Assembly: GCA_026545765.1 (NCBI GenBank)
Contig: CM048840.1
Location: 57,040,580-57,104,579, forward strand
Source: Plantago major
Lineage: Eukaryota; Streptophyta; Magnoliopsida; Lamiales; Plantaginaceae
DNA length: 64,000 bases
Reading direction: 5' to 3'
Below are positions 1 through 12,900 of this stretch, piece after piece. Both the position numbers and the translations under genes were made by a program. Every line of letters starts with the position of its first letter. The stretch's first letter is position 1. The notes below the pieces were generated by a model. It did no database searches and had not been told where the DNA came from. It saw only the letters and a list, made by a program, of their open reading frames with translations.

Positions 1-3000
1 TAATTCGTTTGTTGTTCATCCATCTCCAAAGTGTGTTGTTTTTATCTCTCAAGTAGAGTTGTTCGTTTGTTGTTTGTTCAACACCTTTTGTGTTTTGTTA
101 CTCTCAAGTAGAGTTCTTCGTTCGTTATTTTATAACTCCTGTTGTGTGTTGTTTAAATCTCAAATTGACTTCTCCGTTTGTAATTATCTCTCTCCCATTA
201 TAGTTTTATTTAACTCCCGAGTAGAATTTTATACTTGTTTATCCCAATCCATATGTGGGTTGATTAATTCTCAATTAGTGTTCTTCGTTTGTGATACTCT
301 TACTCCTTCTGTGTATTGCTAAAATCTCAAATAGACTTCTTTGTTTGACATTATTCCACCCCTTTAATGTGTTGTTTAATACTCGAGTAGAGTAATTCGT
401 TTGTTGTTCATCCGTCTCCAAAGTGTGTTGTTTTTATCTCTCAATTAGAGTTGTTCGTTTGTTGTTTATTCAACACCTTTTGTATTTTGTTTAACTCTCA
501 AGTAGAGTTCTTCGTTCGTTATTTTATTACTCCGCTCGTGTGTTGTTTAAATCACAAATTGACTTCTCCGTTTGTAATTATCTCTCTCCCATTATTGTTT
601 TATTTAACTCCCGACTACAATTTTATACTTGTTGTTTATGCCAATCCATGTGTGTTGATTAATTCTCAAGTAGTGTTCTTGGTTTGTGATACTCTTTCTC
701 CTTCTGTGTATTGTTTAAATCTCGAATAGACTTCTCTGTTTGACATTATCCGACTGCTTTAGTGTGTTATTTAACTCTCGAGTAGAATTTTACGTTTGTT
801 GTTTATCCCACTCCATATGTGTGTTCTTTAACTCTTAAGTAGTGTTCTTCGTTGTGATACTCTTACTCCTTCTGTGTATTGTTTAAATCTCGAATAGACT
901 TCTTTTTTTGATATTATCCCACACCTTTAGTGTGTTGTTTAACTCTCGAGTAGAGTAATTCGTTTGTTGTTCATCCGTCTCCAAAGTGTGTTGTTTTTAT
1001 CTCTCAAGTAGAGTTGTTCGTTTGTTGTTTATTCAACACCTTTTGTGTTTTGTTACTCTGAAGTAGAGTTCTTCGTTCGTTATTTTATTACTCCTGTTGT
1101 GTGTGTTTAAATCTTAAATTGACTTCTCCGTTTGTAATTATCTCTCTCCCATTATTGTTTTATTTAACTCCCGATTAGAATTTTATACATGTTGTTTATC
1201 CCAATCCATATGTGTGTTGATTAATTCTTAGGTAGTGTTCTTCGTTTGTGATACTCTTACTCCTTCTCTGTATTGTTTAAATCTCGAATAGACTTCTTTG
1301 TTTGACATTATCCCACTCCTCCTGTGTGTTGTTTAAATCTCAAATTGCATTCTCCGTTTGTAATTATCCCACTCCTTTATTGTGTTGTTTAACTCTCGAG
1401 TAGAATTTTACATTTGTTGTTATCCCACTCCTTATGTGTGTTCTTCAACTCTTAAGTAGTGTTCTTCGTTTGTGATACTCTTACTCCTTCTGTGTATTGT
1501 TTAAATCTCGAATAGACTTCATTGTGTGACATTATCCCACTCCTTTAGTGTGTTCTTTAACTCTCGAGTAGAGTTATTCGTTTGTTGTTCATCCGTCTCC
1601 AAAGTGTGTTGTTTTTATCTCTCAATTAGAGTTGTTCGTTTGTTGTTTATTCAACACCTTTTGTGTTTTGTTTAACTCTCAAGTAGAGTTCTTCGTTCGT
1701 TATTTTATTACTCCGCTTGTGTGTTGTTTAAATCTCAAATGTAGAGTTCTTCGTTCGTTATTTTATTACTCCGCTTGTGTGTTGTTTAAATCTCAAATTG
1801 ACTTCTCCGTTTGTAATTATCTCTCTCCCATTATTGTTTTATTTAACTCCCGAGTAGAATTTTATACATGTTTATCCCAATCCATAAGTGTGTTGATTAA
1901 TTATCAAGTAGTGTTCTTCGTTTATGATACTCTTTCTCATTCTGTGTATTGTTTAAATCTCGAATAGTGTTCTTTGTTAGACATTATTCCACCCCTTTAA
2001 TGTGTTGTTTAACACTCGAGTAGAGTAATTCGTTTGTTGTTCATCCGTCTCCAAAGTGTGTTGTTTTTATCTCTCAATTAGAGTTGTTCGTGTGTTGTTT
2101 ACTCAACACCTTTTGTGTTTTGTTTAACTCTCAAGTAGAGTTCTTCGTTCGTTATTTTATTACTCCGCTTTTGTGTTGTTTAAATCTCAAATTGACTTCT
2201 CCGTTTGTAATTATCTCTCTCCCATTATTGTTTTATTTAACTCCCGAGTAGAATTTTATACATGTTGTTTATCCCAATCCATGTGTGTTGATTAATTCTC
2301 AAGTTGTGTTCTTGGTTTGTTATACTCCTTCTGTGTATTGTTTAAATCTCGTTTGACATTATCCCACTCCTCCTGTGTGTTTTTTAAATCTCAAATTGCC
2401 TTCTCCGTTTGTAATTATCCCACTCCTTATGTGTGTTCTTCAACCCTTAAGTAGTGTTCTTCGTTTGTGATACTCTTACTCCTTCTGTGTATTGTTTAAA
2501 TCTCGAATAGACTTCTTTGTTTGACATGATCCCATTCCTTTAGTGTGTTGTTTAACTCTCGAGTAGAGTTATTCGTTTGTGGTTCATCCGTCGCCAAAGT
2601 GTGTTGTTTTTATCTCTCAATTAGAGTTGTTCGTTTGTTGTTTATTCAACACCTTTTGTGTTTTGTTTAACTCTCAAGTAGAGTTCTTCGTTCGTTATTT
2701 TATCACTCCGCTTGTGTGTTGTTTAAATCTCAAATTGATTTCTCCGTTTGTAATTATCACTCTCCCATTATTGTTTTATTTAACTCCCGAGTAGAATTTT
2801 ATACTTGTTGTTTATCCCAATCCATATGTGTGTTGATTAATTCTCAAGTAGTGTTCTTCGTTTGTGATACTCTTTCCTGTATTGTTTAAATCTCGAATAG
2901 ACTTCTTTGTTTTACATTATCCCACTCCTTCAGTGTGTTGTCTAACTCTCGAGTAGAGTTATTCGTTTGTTGTTCATCCATCTCCAAAGTTTGTTGTTTA

Positions 3001-5677
3001 AATCTCAAATTGACTTCTCCGTTTGGAATTATCTCTCTCCCATTATTGTTTTATTTAACTCCCGACTAGAATTTTATACTTATTGTTTATCCCAATCCAT
3101 GTGTGTAGATTAATTCTCAAGTAGTGTTCTTCGTTTCTGATACTCTTACTCCTTCTCTGTATTGTTTAAATCTCGAATAGACTTCTTTGTTTGACATTAT
3201 CCCACTCCTCCTGTGTGTTGTTTAAATTTCAAATTGCCTTCTCCGTTTGTAATTGTCCCACTCCTTTGTTGTGTTGTTTCACTCTCGAGTAGAATTTTAC
3301 AGTTGTTGTTTATCCCACTCCTTACGTGTGTTCTTCAACTCTTAAATAGTGTTCTTCGTTTGTGATACTCTTTCTCCTTCTGTGTATTGTTTAAATATCG
3401 AATAGACTTCATTGTTTGACATTATCCCACTCCTTTAGTGTGTTGTTTAACTCTCGAGTAGAGTTATTCATTTGTTGTTCATCCGTCTCCAAAGTGTGTT
3501 GTTTTTATCTCTCATTTAGAGTTGTTCTTTTGTTGTTTATTCAACACCTTTTGTGTTTTGTTTCACTCTCAAGTAGAGTTCTTCGTTCATTATTTTATTA
3601 CTCCGCTTGTGTGTTGTTTAAATCTCAAAAGGACTTTTCCGTTTGTAATTATCTCTCTCCCGTTATTGTTTTATTTAACTCCCGAGTAGAATTTTATACA
3701 TGTTGTTTATCCCAATCCATATGTGTGTTGATTAATTCTCAAGTAGTGTTCTTCGTTTATGATACTCTTACTCCTTCTCTGTATTGTTTAAATCTCGAAT
3801 AGACTTCTTTGTTTGACATTATCCCACTCCTCCTGTTGTTGTTTAAATCTCAAATTGCCTTCTCCGTTTGTAATTATCCCACTCCTTTATTGTGTTGTTT
3901 CACTCTCGAGTAGAATTTTACATTTGTTGTTTATCCCACTCCTTATATGTGTTCTCCAACTCTTAAGTAGTGTTCTTCGTTTGTGATACTCTTACTCCTT
4001 CTGTGTATTGTTTAAATCTCGAATAGACTTCTTTGTTTGACATTATCCCACTCCTTTAGTGTGTTGTTTAACTCTCGAGTAGAGTTATTCATTTGTTGTT
4101 CATCCGTCTCCAAAGTGTGTTGTTTTTATCTCTCATTTAGAGTTGTTCTTTTGTTGTTTATTCAACACCTTTTGTGTTTTGTTTCACTCTCAAGTAGAGT
4201 TCTTCGTTCATTATTTTATTACTCCGCTTGTGTGTTGTTTAAATCTCAAAAGGACTTTTCCGTTTGTAATTATCTCTCTCCCATTATTGTTTTATTGAAC
4301 TCCCGAGTAGAATTTTATACATGTTGTTTATCCCAATCCATATGTGTGTTGATTAATTCTCAAGTAGTGTTCTTCGTTTATGATACTCTTACTCCTTCTC
4401 TGTATTGTTTAAATCTCGAATAGACTTCTTTGTTTGACATTATCCCACTCCTCCTGTTGTTGTTTAAATCTCAAATTGCCTTCTCCGTTTGTAATTATCC
4501 CACTCCTTTATTGTGTTGTTTCACTCTCGAGTAGAATTTTACATTTGTTGTTTATCCCACTCCTTATATGTGTTCTCCAACGCTTAAGTAGTGTTCTTCG
4601 TTTGTGATACTCTTACTCCTTCTGTGTATTGTTTAAATCTCGAATAGACTTCTTTGTTTGACATTATCCCACTCCTTTAGTGTGTTGTTTAACTCTCGAG
4701 TAGAGTTATTCGTTTGTTTATCTTCCATCTCCTAAGTTTGTTGTTTATATCTCTCAAGTAGATTTGTTCGGGTTTATTCAACACCTTTTGTGTTTTGTTT
4801 AACTCTCAAGTAGAGTTCTTCGTTCGTTATTTTATTACTCCGCTTGTGTGTTGTTTAAATCTCAAATTGACTTCTCCGTTTGGAATTATCTCTCTCCTAT
4901 TATTGTTTTATTTAACTCCCGACTAGAATTTTATGCTTATTGTTTATCCCAATCCATGTGTGTTGATTAATTCTCAAGTAGTGTTCTTCGTTTCTGATAC
5001 TCTTACTCCTTCTCTGTATTGTTTAAATCTCGAATAGACTTCTGTGTTTGACATTATCCCACTCCGCCTGTGTGTTGTTTAAATCTCAAATTGCCTTCTC
5101 CGTTTGTAATTATCCCACTCCTTTATTGTGTTGTTTCACTCTCGAGTAGAATTTTACATTTGTTGTTTATCCCACTCCTTATGTGTGTTCTTCAACTCTT
5201 AAGTAGTGTTCTTCGTTTGTGATACTCTTACTCCTTCTGTGTATTGTTTAAATCTCGAATAAACTTCATTGTTTTGACATTATCCCACTCCTTTAGTGTG
5301 TTGTTTAACTCTCGAGTAGAGTTATTCATTTGTTGTTCATCCGTCTCCAAAGTGTGTTGTTTTTATCTCTCATTTAGAGTTGTTCTTTTGTTGTTTATTC
5401 AACACCTTTTGTGTTTTGTTTCACTCTCAAGTAGAGTTCTTCGTTCGTTATTTTATTACTCCGCTTGTGTGTTGTTTAAATCTCAAAATGACTTTTGCGT
5501 TTGTAATTATCTCTCTCCCATTATTGTTTCATTTAACTCCCGAGTAGAATTTTATACATGTTGTTTATCCCAATCCATATGTGTGTTGATTAATTCTCAA
5601 GTAGTGTTCTTCGTTTATGATACTCTTACTCCTTCTCTGTATAGTTTAAATCTCGAATAGACTTCTTTGTTTGACAT

Positions 5678-5790
5678 ACGACGTTAGCTGTATCATGTAA
5701 AATAATTCTAGAGGCTTAACATTAGATAGCATCTCCAAGAAAGAAGCACATATTTACAACTGCAGGATTAGATTTTCTTTTTGTAAAAGT
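5678..5790. other. 113-bp non-satellite insert, copy 1
   Basis: The satellite phrase TTGACATTATCCCACTCC is interrupted after TTGACAT by 113 bp unlike any submonomer, starting ACGACGTTAGCTG and ending TTTTTGTAAAAGT. The satellite then resumes at TCCCACTCC. The insert has no open frame of note, no obvious terminal inverted repeat and no clear target duplication. I do not recognise its source. An identical-looking copy lies 1186 bp downstream. Confidence 0.9.
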
Positions 5791-6863
5791 TCCCACTCCT
5801 CCTGTGTGTTGTTTAAATCTCAAATTGCCTTCTCCGTTTGTAATTATCCCACTCCTTTATTGTGTTGTTTAACTCTCGAGTAGAATTTTACATTTGTTGT
5901 TTATCCCACTCCTTATGTGTGTTCTTCAACTCTTAAGTAGTGTTCTTCGTTTGTGATACTCTTACTCCTTCTGTGTATTGTTTAAATCTCGAATAGACTT
6001 CTTTGTTTGACATTATCCCACTCCTTTAGTGTGTTGTTTAACTCTCGAGTAGAGTTATTCGTTTGTTTATCTTCCATCTCCAAAGTTTGTTGTTTATATC
6101 TCTCAAGTAGATTTGTTCGTTTGTTGTTTATTCAACACCTTTTGTGTTTTGTTTAACTCTCAAGTAGAGTTCTTCGTTCGTTATTTTATTACTCCGCTGG
6201 TGTGTTGTTTAAATCTCGAATAGGCTTCTTTGTTTGACATTATCCCACTCCTCCTGTGTGTTGTTTAAATCTCAAATTGCCTTCTCCGTTTGTAATTATC
6301 CCACTCCTTTATTGTGTTGTTTAACTCTCGAGTAGAATTTTACATTTGTTGTTTATCCCACTCCTTATGTGTGTTCTTCAACTCTTAAGTAGTGTTCTTC
6401 GTTTGTGATACTCTTACTCCTTCTGTGTATTGTTTAAATCTCGAATAGACTTCTTTGTTTGACATTATCCCACTCCTTTAGTGTGTTGTTTAACTCTCGA
6501 GTAGAGTTATTCGTTTGTTTATCTTCCATCTCCAAAGTTTGTTGTTTATATCTCTCAAGTAGATTTGTTCGTTTGTTGTTTATTCAACACCTTTTGTGTT
6601 TTGTTTAACTCTCAAGTAGAGTTCTTCGTTCGTTATTTTATTACTCCACTTGTGTGTTGTTTAAATCTCAAAATGACTTCTCCGTTTTGTAATTATCTCT
6701 CTCACATTATTGTTTTATTTAACTCCCGAGTAGAATTTTATACATGTTGTTTATCCCAATCCATATGTGTGTTGATTAATTCTCATGTAGTGTTCTTCGT
6801 TTCTGATACTCTTACTCCTTCTCTGTATTGTTTAAATCTCGAATAGACTTCTTTGTTTGACAT

Positions 6864-6976
6864 ACGACGTTAGCTGTATCATGTAAAATAATTCTAGAGG
6901 CTTAACATTAGATAGCATCTCCAAGAAAGAAGCACATATTTACAACTGCAGGATTAGATTTTCTTTTTGTAAAAGT
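6864..6976. other. 113-bp non-satellite insert, copy 2
   Basis: This is the same 113 bp at the same point of the same submonomer as the copy starting at 5678. The flanks also match (TTGACAT to the left, TCCCACTCC to the right). That makes spread by duplication of the surrounding satellite block far more likely than two independent insertions. The 1186-bp offset is the insert plus about 19 submonomers. Confidence 0.9.
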
Positions 6977-9900
6977 TCCCACTCCTCCTGTGTGTTGTTT
7001 AAATCTCAAATTGCCTTCTCCGTTTGTAATTATCCCACTCCTTTATTGTGTTGTTTCACTCTCGAGTAGAATTTTACATTTGTTGTTTATCCCACTCCTT
7101 ATGTGTGTTCTTCAACTCTTAAGTAGTGTTCTTCGTTTGTGATACTCTTACTCCTTCTGTGTATTGTTTAAATCTCGAATAGACTTCTTTGTTTCACATT
7201 ATCCCACTCCTTTAGTGTGTTGTTTAACTCTCGAGTAGAGTTATTCGTTTGTTTATCTTCCATCTCCAAAGTTTGTTGTTTATATCTCTCAAGTAGATTT
7301 GTTCGTTTGTTGTTTATTCAACACCTTTTGTGTTTTGTTTAACTCTCAAGTAGAGTTCTTCGTTCGTTATTTTATTACTCCGCTGGTGTGTTGTTTAAAT
7401 CTCAAATTGACTTCTCCGTTTGGAATTATCTCTCTCCCATTATTGTTTTATTTAACTCTCGACTAGAATTTTATACTTATTGTTTATCCCAATCCATGTG
7501 TGTTGATTAATTCTCAAGTAGTGTTCTTCGTTTCTGATACTCTTACTCCTTCTCTGTATTGTTTATATCACGAATAGAGTTCTTTGTTTGACATTATTCC
7601 ACTCCTCCTGTGTGTTGTTTAAATCTCAAATTGCCTTCTCCGTTTGTAATCGTCCCACTCCTCTATTGTGTTGTTTCACTCTCGAGTAGAATTTTACAGT
7701 TGTTGTTTATCCCACTCCTTATGTGTGTTCTTCAACTCTTAAGTAGTGTTCTTCGTTTGTGATACTCTTACTCCTTCTGTGTATTGTTTAAATCTCGAAT
7801 AGACTTCATTGTTTGACATTATCCCACTCCTTTAGTGTGTTGTTTAACTCTCGAGTAGAGTTATTCATTTGTTGTTCATCCGTCTTCAAAGTGTGTTGTT
7901 TTTATCTCTCATTTAGAGTTGTTCTTTTGTTGTTTATTCAACACCTTTTGTGTTTTGTTTAACTCTCAAGTAGAGTTCTTCGTTCGTTATTTTATTACTC
8001 CACTTGTGTGTTGTTTAAATCTCAAAATGACTTCTCCGTTTTTTAATTATCTCTCTCCCATTATTGTTTTATTTAACTCCCGAGTAGAATTTTATACATG
8101 TTGTTTATCCCAATCCATATGTGTGTTGATTAATTCTCATGTAGTGTTCTTCGTTTCTGATACTCTTACTCCTTCTCTGTATTGTTTAAATCTCGAATAG
8201 ACTTCTTTGTTTGACATTATCCCACTCCTCCTGTGTGTTGTTTAAATCTCAAATTGCCTTCTCCGTTTGTAATTATCCCACTCCTTTATTGTGTTGTTTA
8301 ACTCTCGAGTAGAATTTTACATTTGTTGTTTATCCCACTCCTTATGTGTGTTCTTCAACTCTTAAGTAGTGTTCTTCGTTTGTGATACTCTTACTCCTTT
8401 TGTGTATTGTTTAAATCTCGAATAGACTTCTTTGTTTGACATTATCCCACTCCTTTAGTGTGTTGTTTAACTCTCGAGTAGAGTTATTCGTTTGTTTATC
8501 TTCCATCTCCAAAGTTTGTTGTTTATATCTCTCAAGTAGATTTGTTCGTTTGTTGTTTATTCAACACCTTTTGTGTTTTGTTTAACTCTCAAGTAGAGTT
8601 CTTCGTTATTTTATTACTCCGCTTGTGTGTTGTTTAAATCTCAAATTGACTTCTCCGTCTGGAATTATCTCTCTCCCATTATTGTTTTATTTAATACCCG
8701 ACTAGAATTTTATACTTATTGTTTATCCCAATCCATGTGTGTTGATTAATTCTCAAGTAGTGTTCTTGCTTTTGATACTCTTACTCCTTCTCTGTATTGT
8801 TTAAATCTCGAATATACTTCTTTGTTTGACATTATCCCACTCCTCCTGTGTGTTGTTTAAATCTCAAATTGCCTTCTCCGTTTGTAATTATCCCACTCCT
8901 TCATTGTGTTGTTTCACTCTCGAGTAGATTTTTATAGTTGTTGTTTATCCCACTCCATATGTGTGTTCTTCAACTCTTAAGTAGTGTTCTTCGTTTGTGA
9001 TACTCTTACTCCTTCTGTGTATTGTTTAAATCTCGAATAGACTTCATTTTTTGACATTATCCCACTCCTTTAGTGTGTTGTTTAACTCTCGAGTAGAGTT
9101 ATTCGTTTGTTTATCTTCCATCTCCAAAGTTTGTTGTTTATATCTCTCAAGTAGATTTGTTCGTTTGTTGTTTATTCAACACCTTTTGTGTTTTGTTTAA
9201 CTCTCAAGTAGAGTTCTTCGTTCGTTATTTTATTACTCCACTTGTGTGTTGTTTAAATCTCAAAATGACTTCTCCGTTTTGTAATTATCTCTCTCACATT
9301 ATTGTTTTATTTAACTCCCGAGTAGAATTTTATACATGTTGTTTATCCCAATCCATATGTGTGTTGATTAATTCTCATGTAGTGTTCTTCGTTTCTGATA
9401 CTCTTACTCCTTCTCTGTATTGTTTAAATCTCGAATAGACTTCTTTGTTTGACATTATCCCACTCCTCCTGTGTGTTGTTTAAATCTCAAATTGCCTTCT
9501 CCGTTTGTAATTATCCCACTCCTTTATTGTGTTGTTTCACTCTCGAGTAGAATTTTACATTTGTTGTTTATCCCACTCCTTATGTGTGTTCTTCAACTCT
9601 TAAGTAGTGTTCTTCGTTTGTGATACTCTTACTCCTTTTGTGTATTGTTTAAATCTCGAATAGACTTCTTTGTTTGACATTATCCCACTCCTTTAGTGTG
9701 TTGTTTAACTCTCGAGTAGAGTTATTCGTTTGTTTATCTTCCATCTCCAAAGTTTGTTGTTTATATCTCTCAAGTAGATTTGTTCGTTTGTTGTTTATTC
9801 AACACCTTTTGTGTTTTGTTTAACTCTCAAGTAGAGTTCTTCGTTCGTTATTTTAATACTCCGCTTGTGTGTTGTTTAAATCTCAAATTGACTTCTCCGT

Positions 9901-12900
9901 CTGAAATTATCTCTCTCCCATTATTGTTTTATTTAATACCCGACTAGAATTTTATACTTATTGTTTATCCCAATCCATGTGTGTTGATTAATTCTCAAGT
10001 AGTGTTCTTCGTTTCAGATACTCTTACTCCTTCTCTGTATTGTTTAAATCTCGAATATACTTCTTTGTTTGACATTATCCCACTCCTCCTGTGTGTTGTT
10101 TAAATCTCAAATTGCCTTCTCCGTTTGTAATTATCCCACTCCTTCATTGTGTTGTTTCACTCTCGAGTAGATTTTTATAGTTGTTGTTTATCCCACACCT
10201 TATGTGTGTTCTTCAACTCTTAAGTAGTGTTCTTCGTTTGTGATACTCTTACTCCTTCTGTGTATTTTTTAAATCTCGTATAGACTTCTTTGTTTGACAT
10301 TATCCCACTCTTTAGTGTGTTGTTTAACTCTCGAGTAGAGTTATTCGTTTGTTTATCTTCCATCTCCAAAGTTTGTTGTTTATATCTCTCAAGTAGATTT
10401 GTTCGTTTGTTGTTTATTCAACACCTTTTTTGTTTTGCTTTACTCTCAAGTAGAGTTCTTCGTTCGTTATTTTAATACTCCGCTTGTGTGTTGTTTAAAT
10501 CTCAAATTGACTTCTCCATTTGGAATTATCTCTCTCCCATTATTGTTTTATTTAATACCCGACTAGAATTTTATACTTATTGTTTATCCCAATCCATGTG
10601 TGTTGATTAATTCTCAAGTAGTGTTCTTCGTTTCAGATACTCTTACTCCTTCTCTGTATTTTTTAAATCTCGAATAGACTTCTTTGTTTGACATTATCCC
10701 ACTCCTCCTGTGTATTGTTTAAATCTCAAATTGCCTTCTCCGTTTGTAATTATCCCACTCCTTCATTGTGTTGTTTCACTCTCGAGTAGAATTTTACAGT
10801 TGTTGTTTATCCCACACCTTATGTGTGTTCTTCAACTCTTAAGTAGTGTTCTTCGTTTGTGATACTCTTACTCCTTCTGTCTATTTTTTAAATCTCGTAT
10901 GGACTTCATTGTTTGACATTATCCCACTCCTTCAGTGTGTTGTTTAACTCTCGAGTATAGTTATTCATTTGCTGTTCATCCGTCTCCAAAGTGTGTTGTT
11001 TTTATCTGTCATTTAGAGTTGTTCGTTTGTTGTTTATTCAACACCTTTTGTGTTTTGTTTAACTCTCAAGTAGAGTTCTTCGTTCGTTATTTTATTACTC
11101 CGCTTGTGTGTTGTTTAAATCTCAAAACGACTTCTCTGTTTGTAATTATCTCTCTCCCATTATTGTTTTATTTAACTCCCGAGTAGAATTTTATACATGT
11201 TGTTTATCCCAATCCATATGTGTGTTGATTAATTCTCAAGCAGTGTTCTTCGTTTCTGATACTCTTACTCCTTCTCTGTATTGTTTAAATCTCGAATAGA
11301 CTTCTTTGTTTGACATTATCCCACTCCTCCTGTGTGTTGTTTAAATCTCAAATTGCCTTCTCCGTTTGTAATTATCCCACTCCTTTATTGTGTTGTTTCA
11401 CTCTCGAGTAGAATTTTACATTTGTTGTTTATACCACTCCTTATGTGTGTTCTTCAACTCTTAAGTAGTGTTCTTCGTTTGTGATACTCTTACTCCTTCT
11501 GTGTATTGTTTAAATCTCGAATAGACTTCTTTGTTTAACATTATCCCACTCCTTTAGTGTGTTGTTTAACTCTCGAGTAGAATTTTACATTTGTTGTTTA
11601 TCCCACTCCTTATGTGTGTTCTTCCATTCTTAGGTAGTCTTCTTCGTTTGTGATACTCTTACTCCTTCTATGTATTGTTTAAATCTCGAATAGACTTCAT
11701 TGTTTGACATTATCCCACTCCTTTAGTGTGTTGTTTAACTCTCGAGTAGAGTTATTCGTTTGTTGTCCATCCGTCTCCAAAGTGTGTTGTTTTTTATCTC
11801 TCAATTAGAGTTGTGCATTTGTTGTTTATTCAACACCTTTTGTGTTTTGTTTAACTCTCATGTAGAGTTCTTCGTTCGTTATTTTATTACTCCGCTTGTG
11901 TGTTGTTTAAATCTCAAATTGACTTCTCCGTTTGTAATTATCTCTCTCCCATTATTGTTTTATTTAACTCCCGAGTAGAATTTTATACATGCTGTTTATC
12001 CCAATCCACATGTGTGTTGATTAATTCTCAAGTAGTGTTCTTCGTTTGTGATACTCTTACTCCTTCCGTGTATTGTTTAAATCTCGAATAGACTTCTTTG
12101 TTTGACGTGATTCCACCCCTTTGATGTGTTGTTTAACACTCGAGTAGAGTAATTCGTTTGTTGATCATCCGTCTCCAAGTGTGTTGTTGTTGTCTCTCAA
12201 TTAGAGTTGTTCGTTTGTTGTTTATTCAACACCTTTTGTGTTTTGTTTAACTCTCAAGTAGAGTTCTTCGTTTGTTATTTTATTACTCTGCTTCTGTGTT
12301 GTTTAAATCTCAAATTGAATTCTCCGTTTGTAATTATCTCTCTCCCATTATTGTTTTATTTAACTCCCGAGTAGAATTTTATACATGTTGTTTATCCCAA
12401 TCCATGTTTGTTGATTAATTCTCAAGTAGTGTTCTTCGTTTCTGATACTCTTACTCCTTCTCTGTATTGTTTAAATCTCGAATAGACTTCTCTGTTTGAC
12501 ATTATCCCACTCCTCCTGTGTGTTGTTTAACTCTCAAATTGCCTTCTCCGTTTGTAATTATCCCACTCCTTTATTGTGTTGTTTAACTCTCGAGTAGAAT
12601 TTTACATTTGTTGTTATCCCACTCCTTATGTGTGTTCTTCAACTCTTAAGTAGTGTTCTTCGTTTGTGATACTCTTACTCCTTCTGTGTATTGTTTAAAT
12701 CTCGAATAGACTTCTTTCTTTGACATTATCCCACTCCTTTAGTGTGTTGTTTAACTCTCGAGTAGAGTTATTCGTTTGTTTATCTTCCATCTCCAAAGTT
12801 TGTTGTTTATATCTCTCAAGTAGATTTGTTCGTTTGTTGTTTATTCAACACCTTTTGTGTTTTGTTTAACTCTCAAGTAGAGTTCTTCGTTCGTTATTTT

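Larger units (their letters stand above)
3200..11300 (+). repeat. Subregion dominated by 11-submonomer (~620 bp) higher-order repeats
   Basis: Successive copies lie ~620 bp apart (3416 to 4037 is 621; 7919 to 9157 is 1238, or two units). Each contains the seven usual submonomers plus four more. The extra four parallel the last four of the seven-unit form. They carry marker differences: AATTGCCTTCTCC instead of AATTGACTTCTCC, and GTGTTCTTCAACTCTTAAG instead of GTGTTGATTAATTCTCAAG. An 11-unit repeat therefore looks like a 7-unit repeat with an internal tandem duplication of four submonomers. Confidence 0.8.

Noticed and set aside
5678..5790. MITE or small DNA transposon interpretation of the 113-bp insert
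   Set aside because: I find no terminal inverted repeats and no convincing target duplication, so the class stays open.
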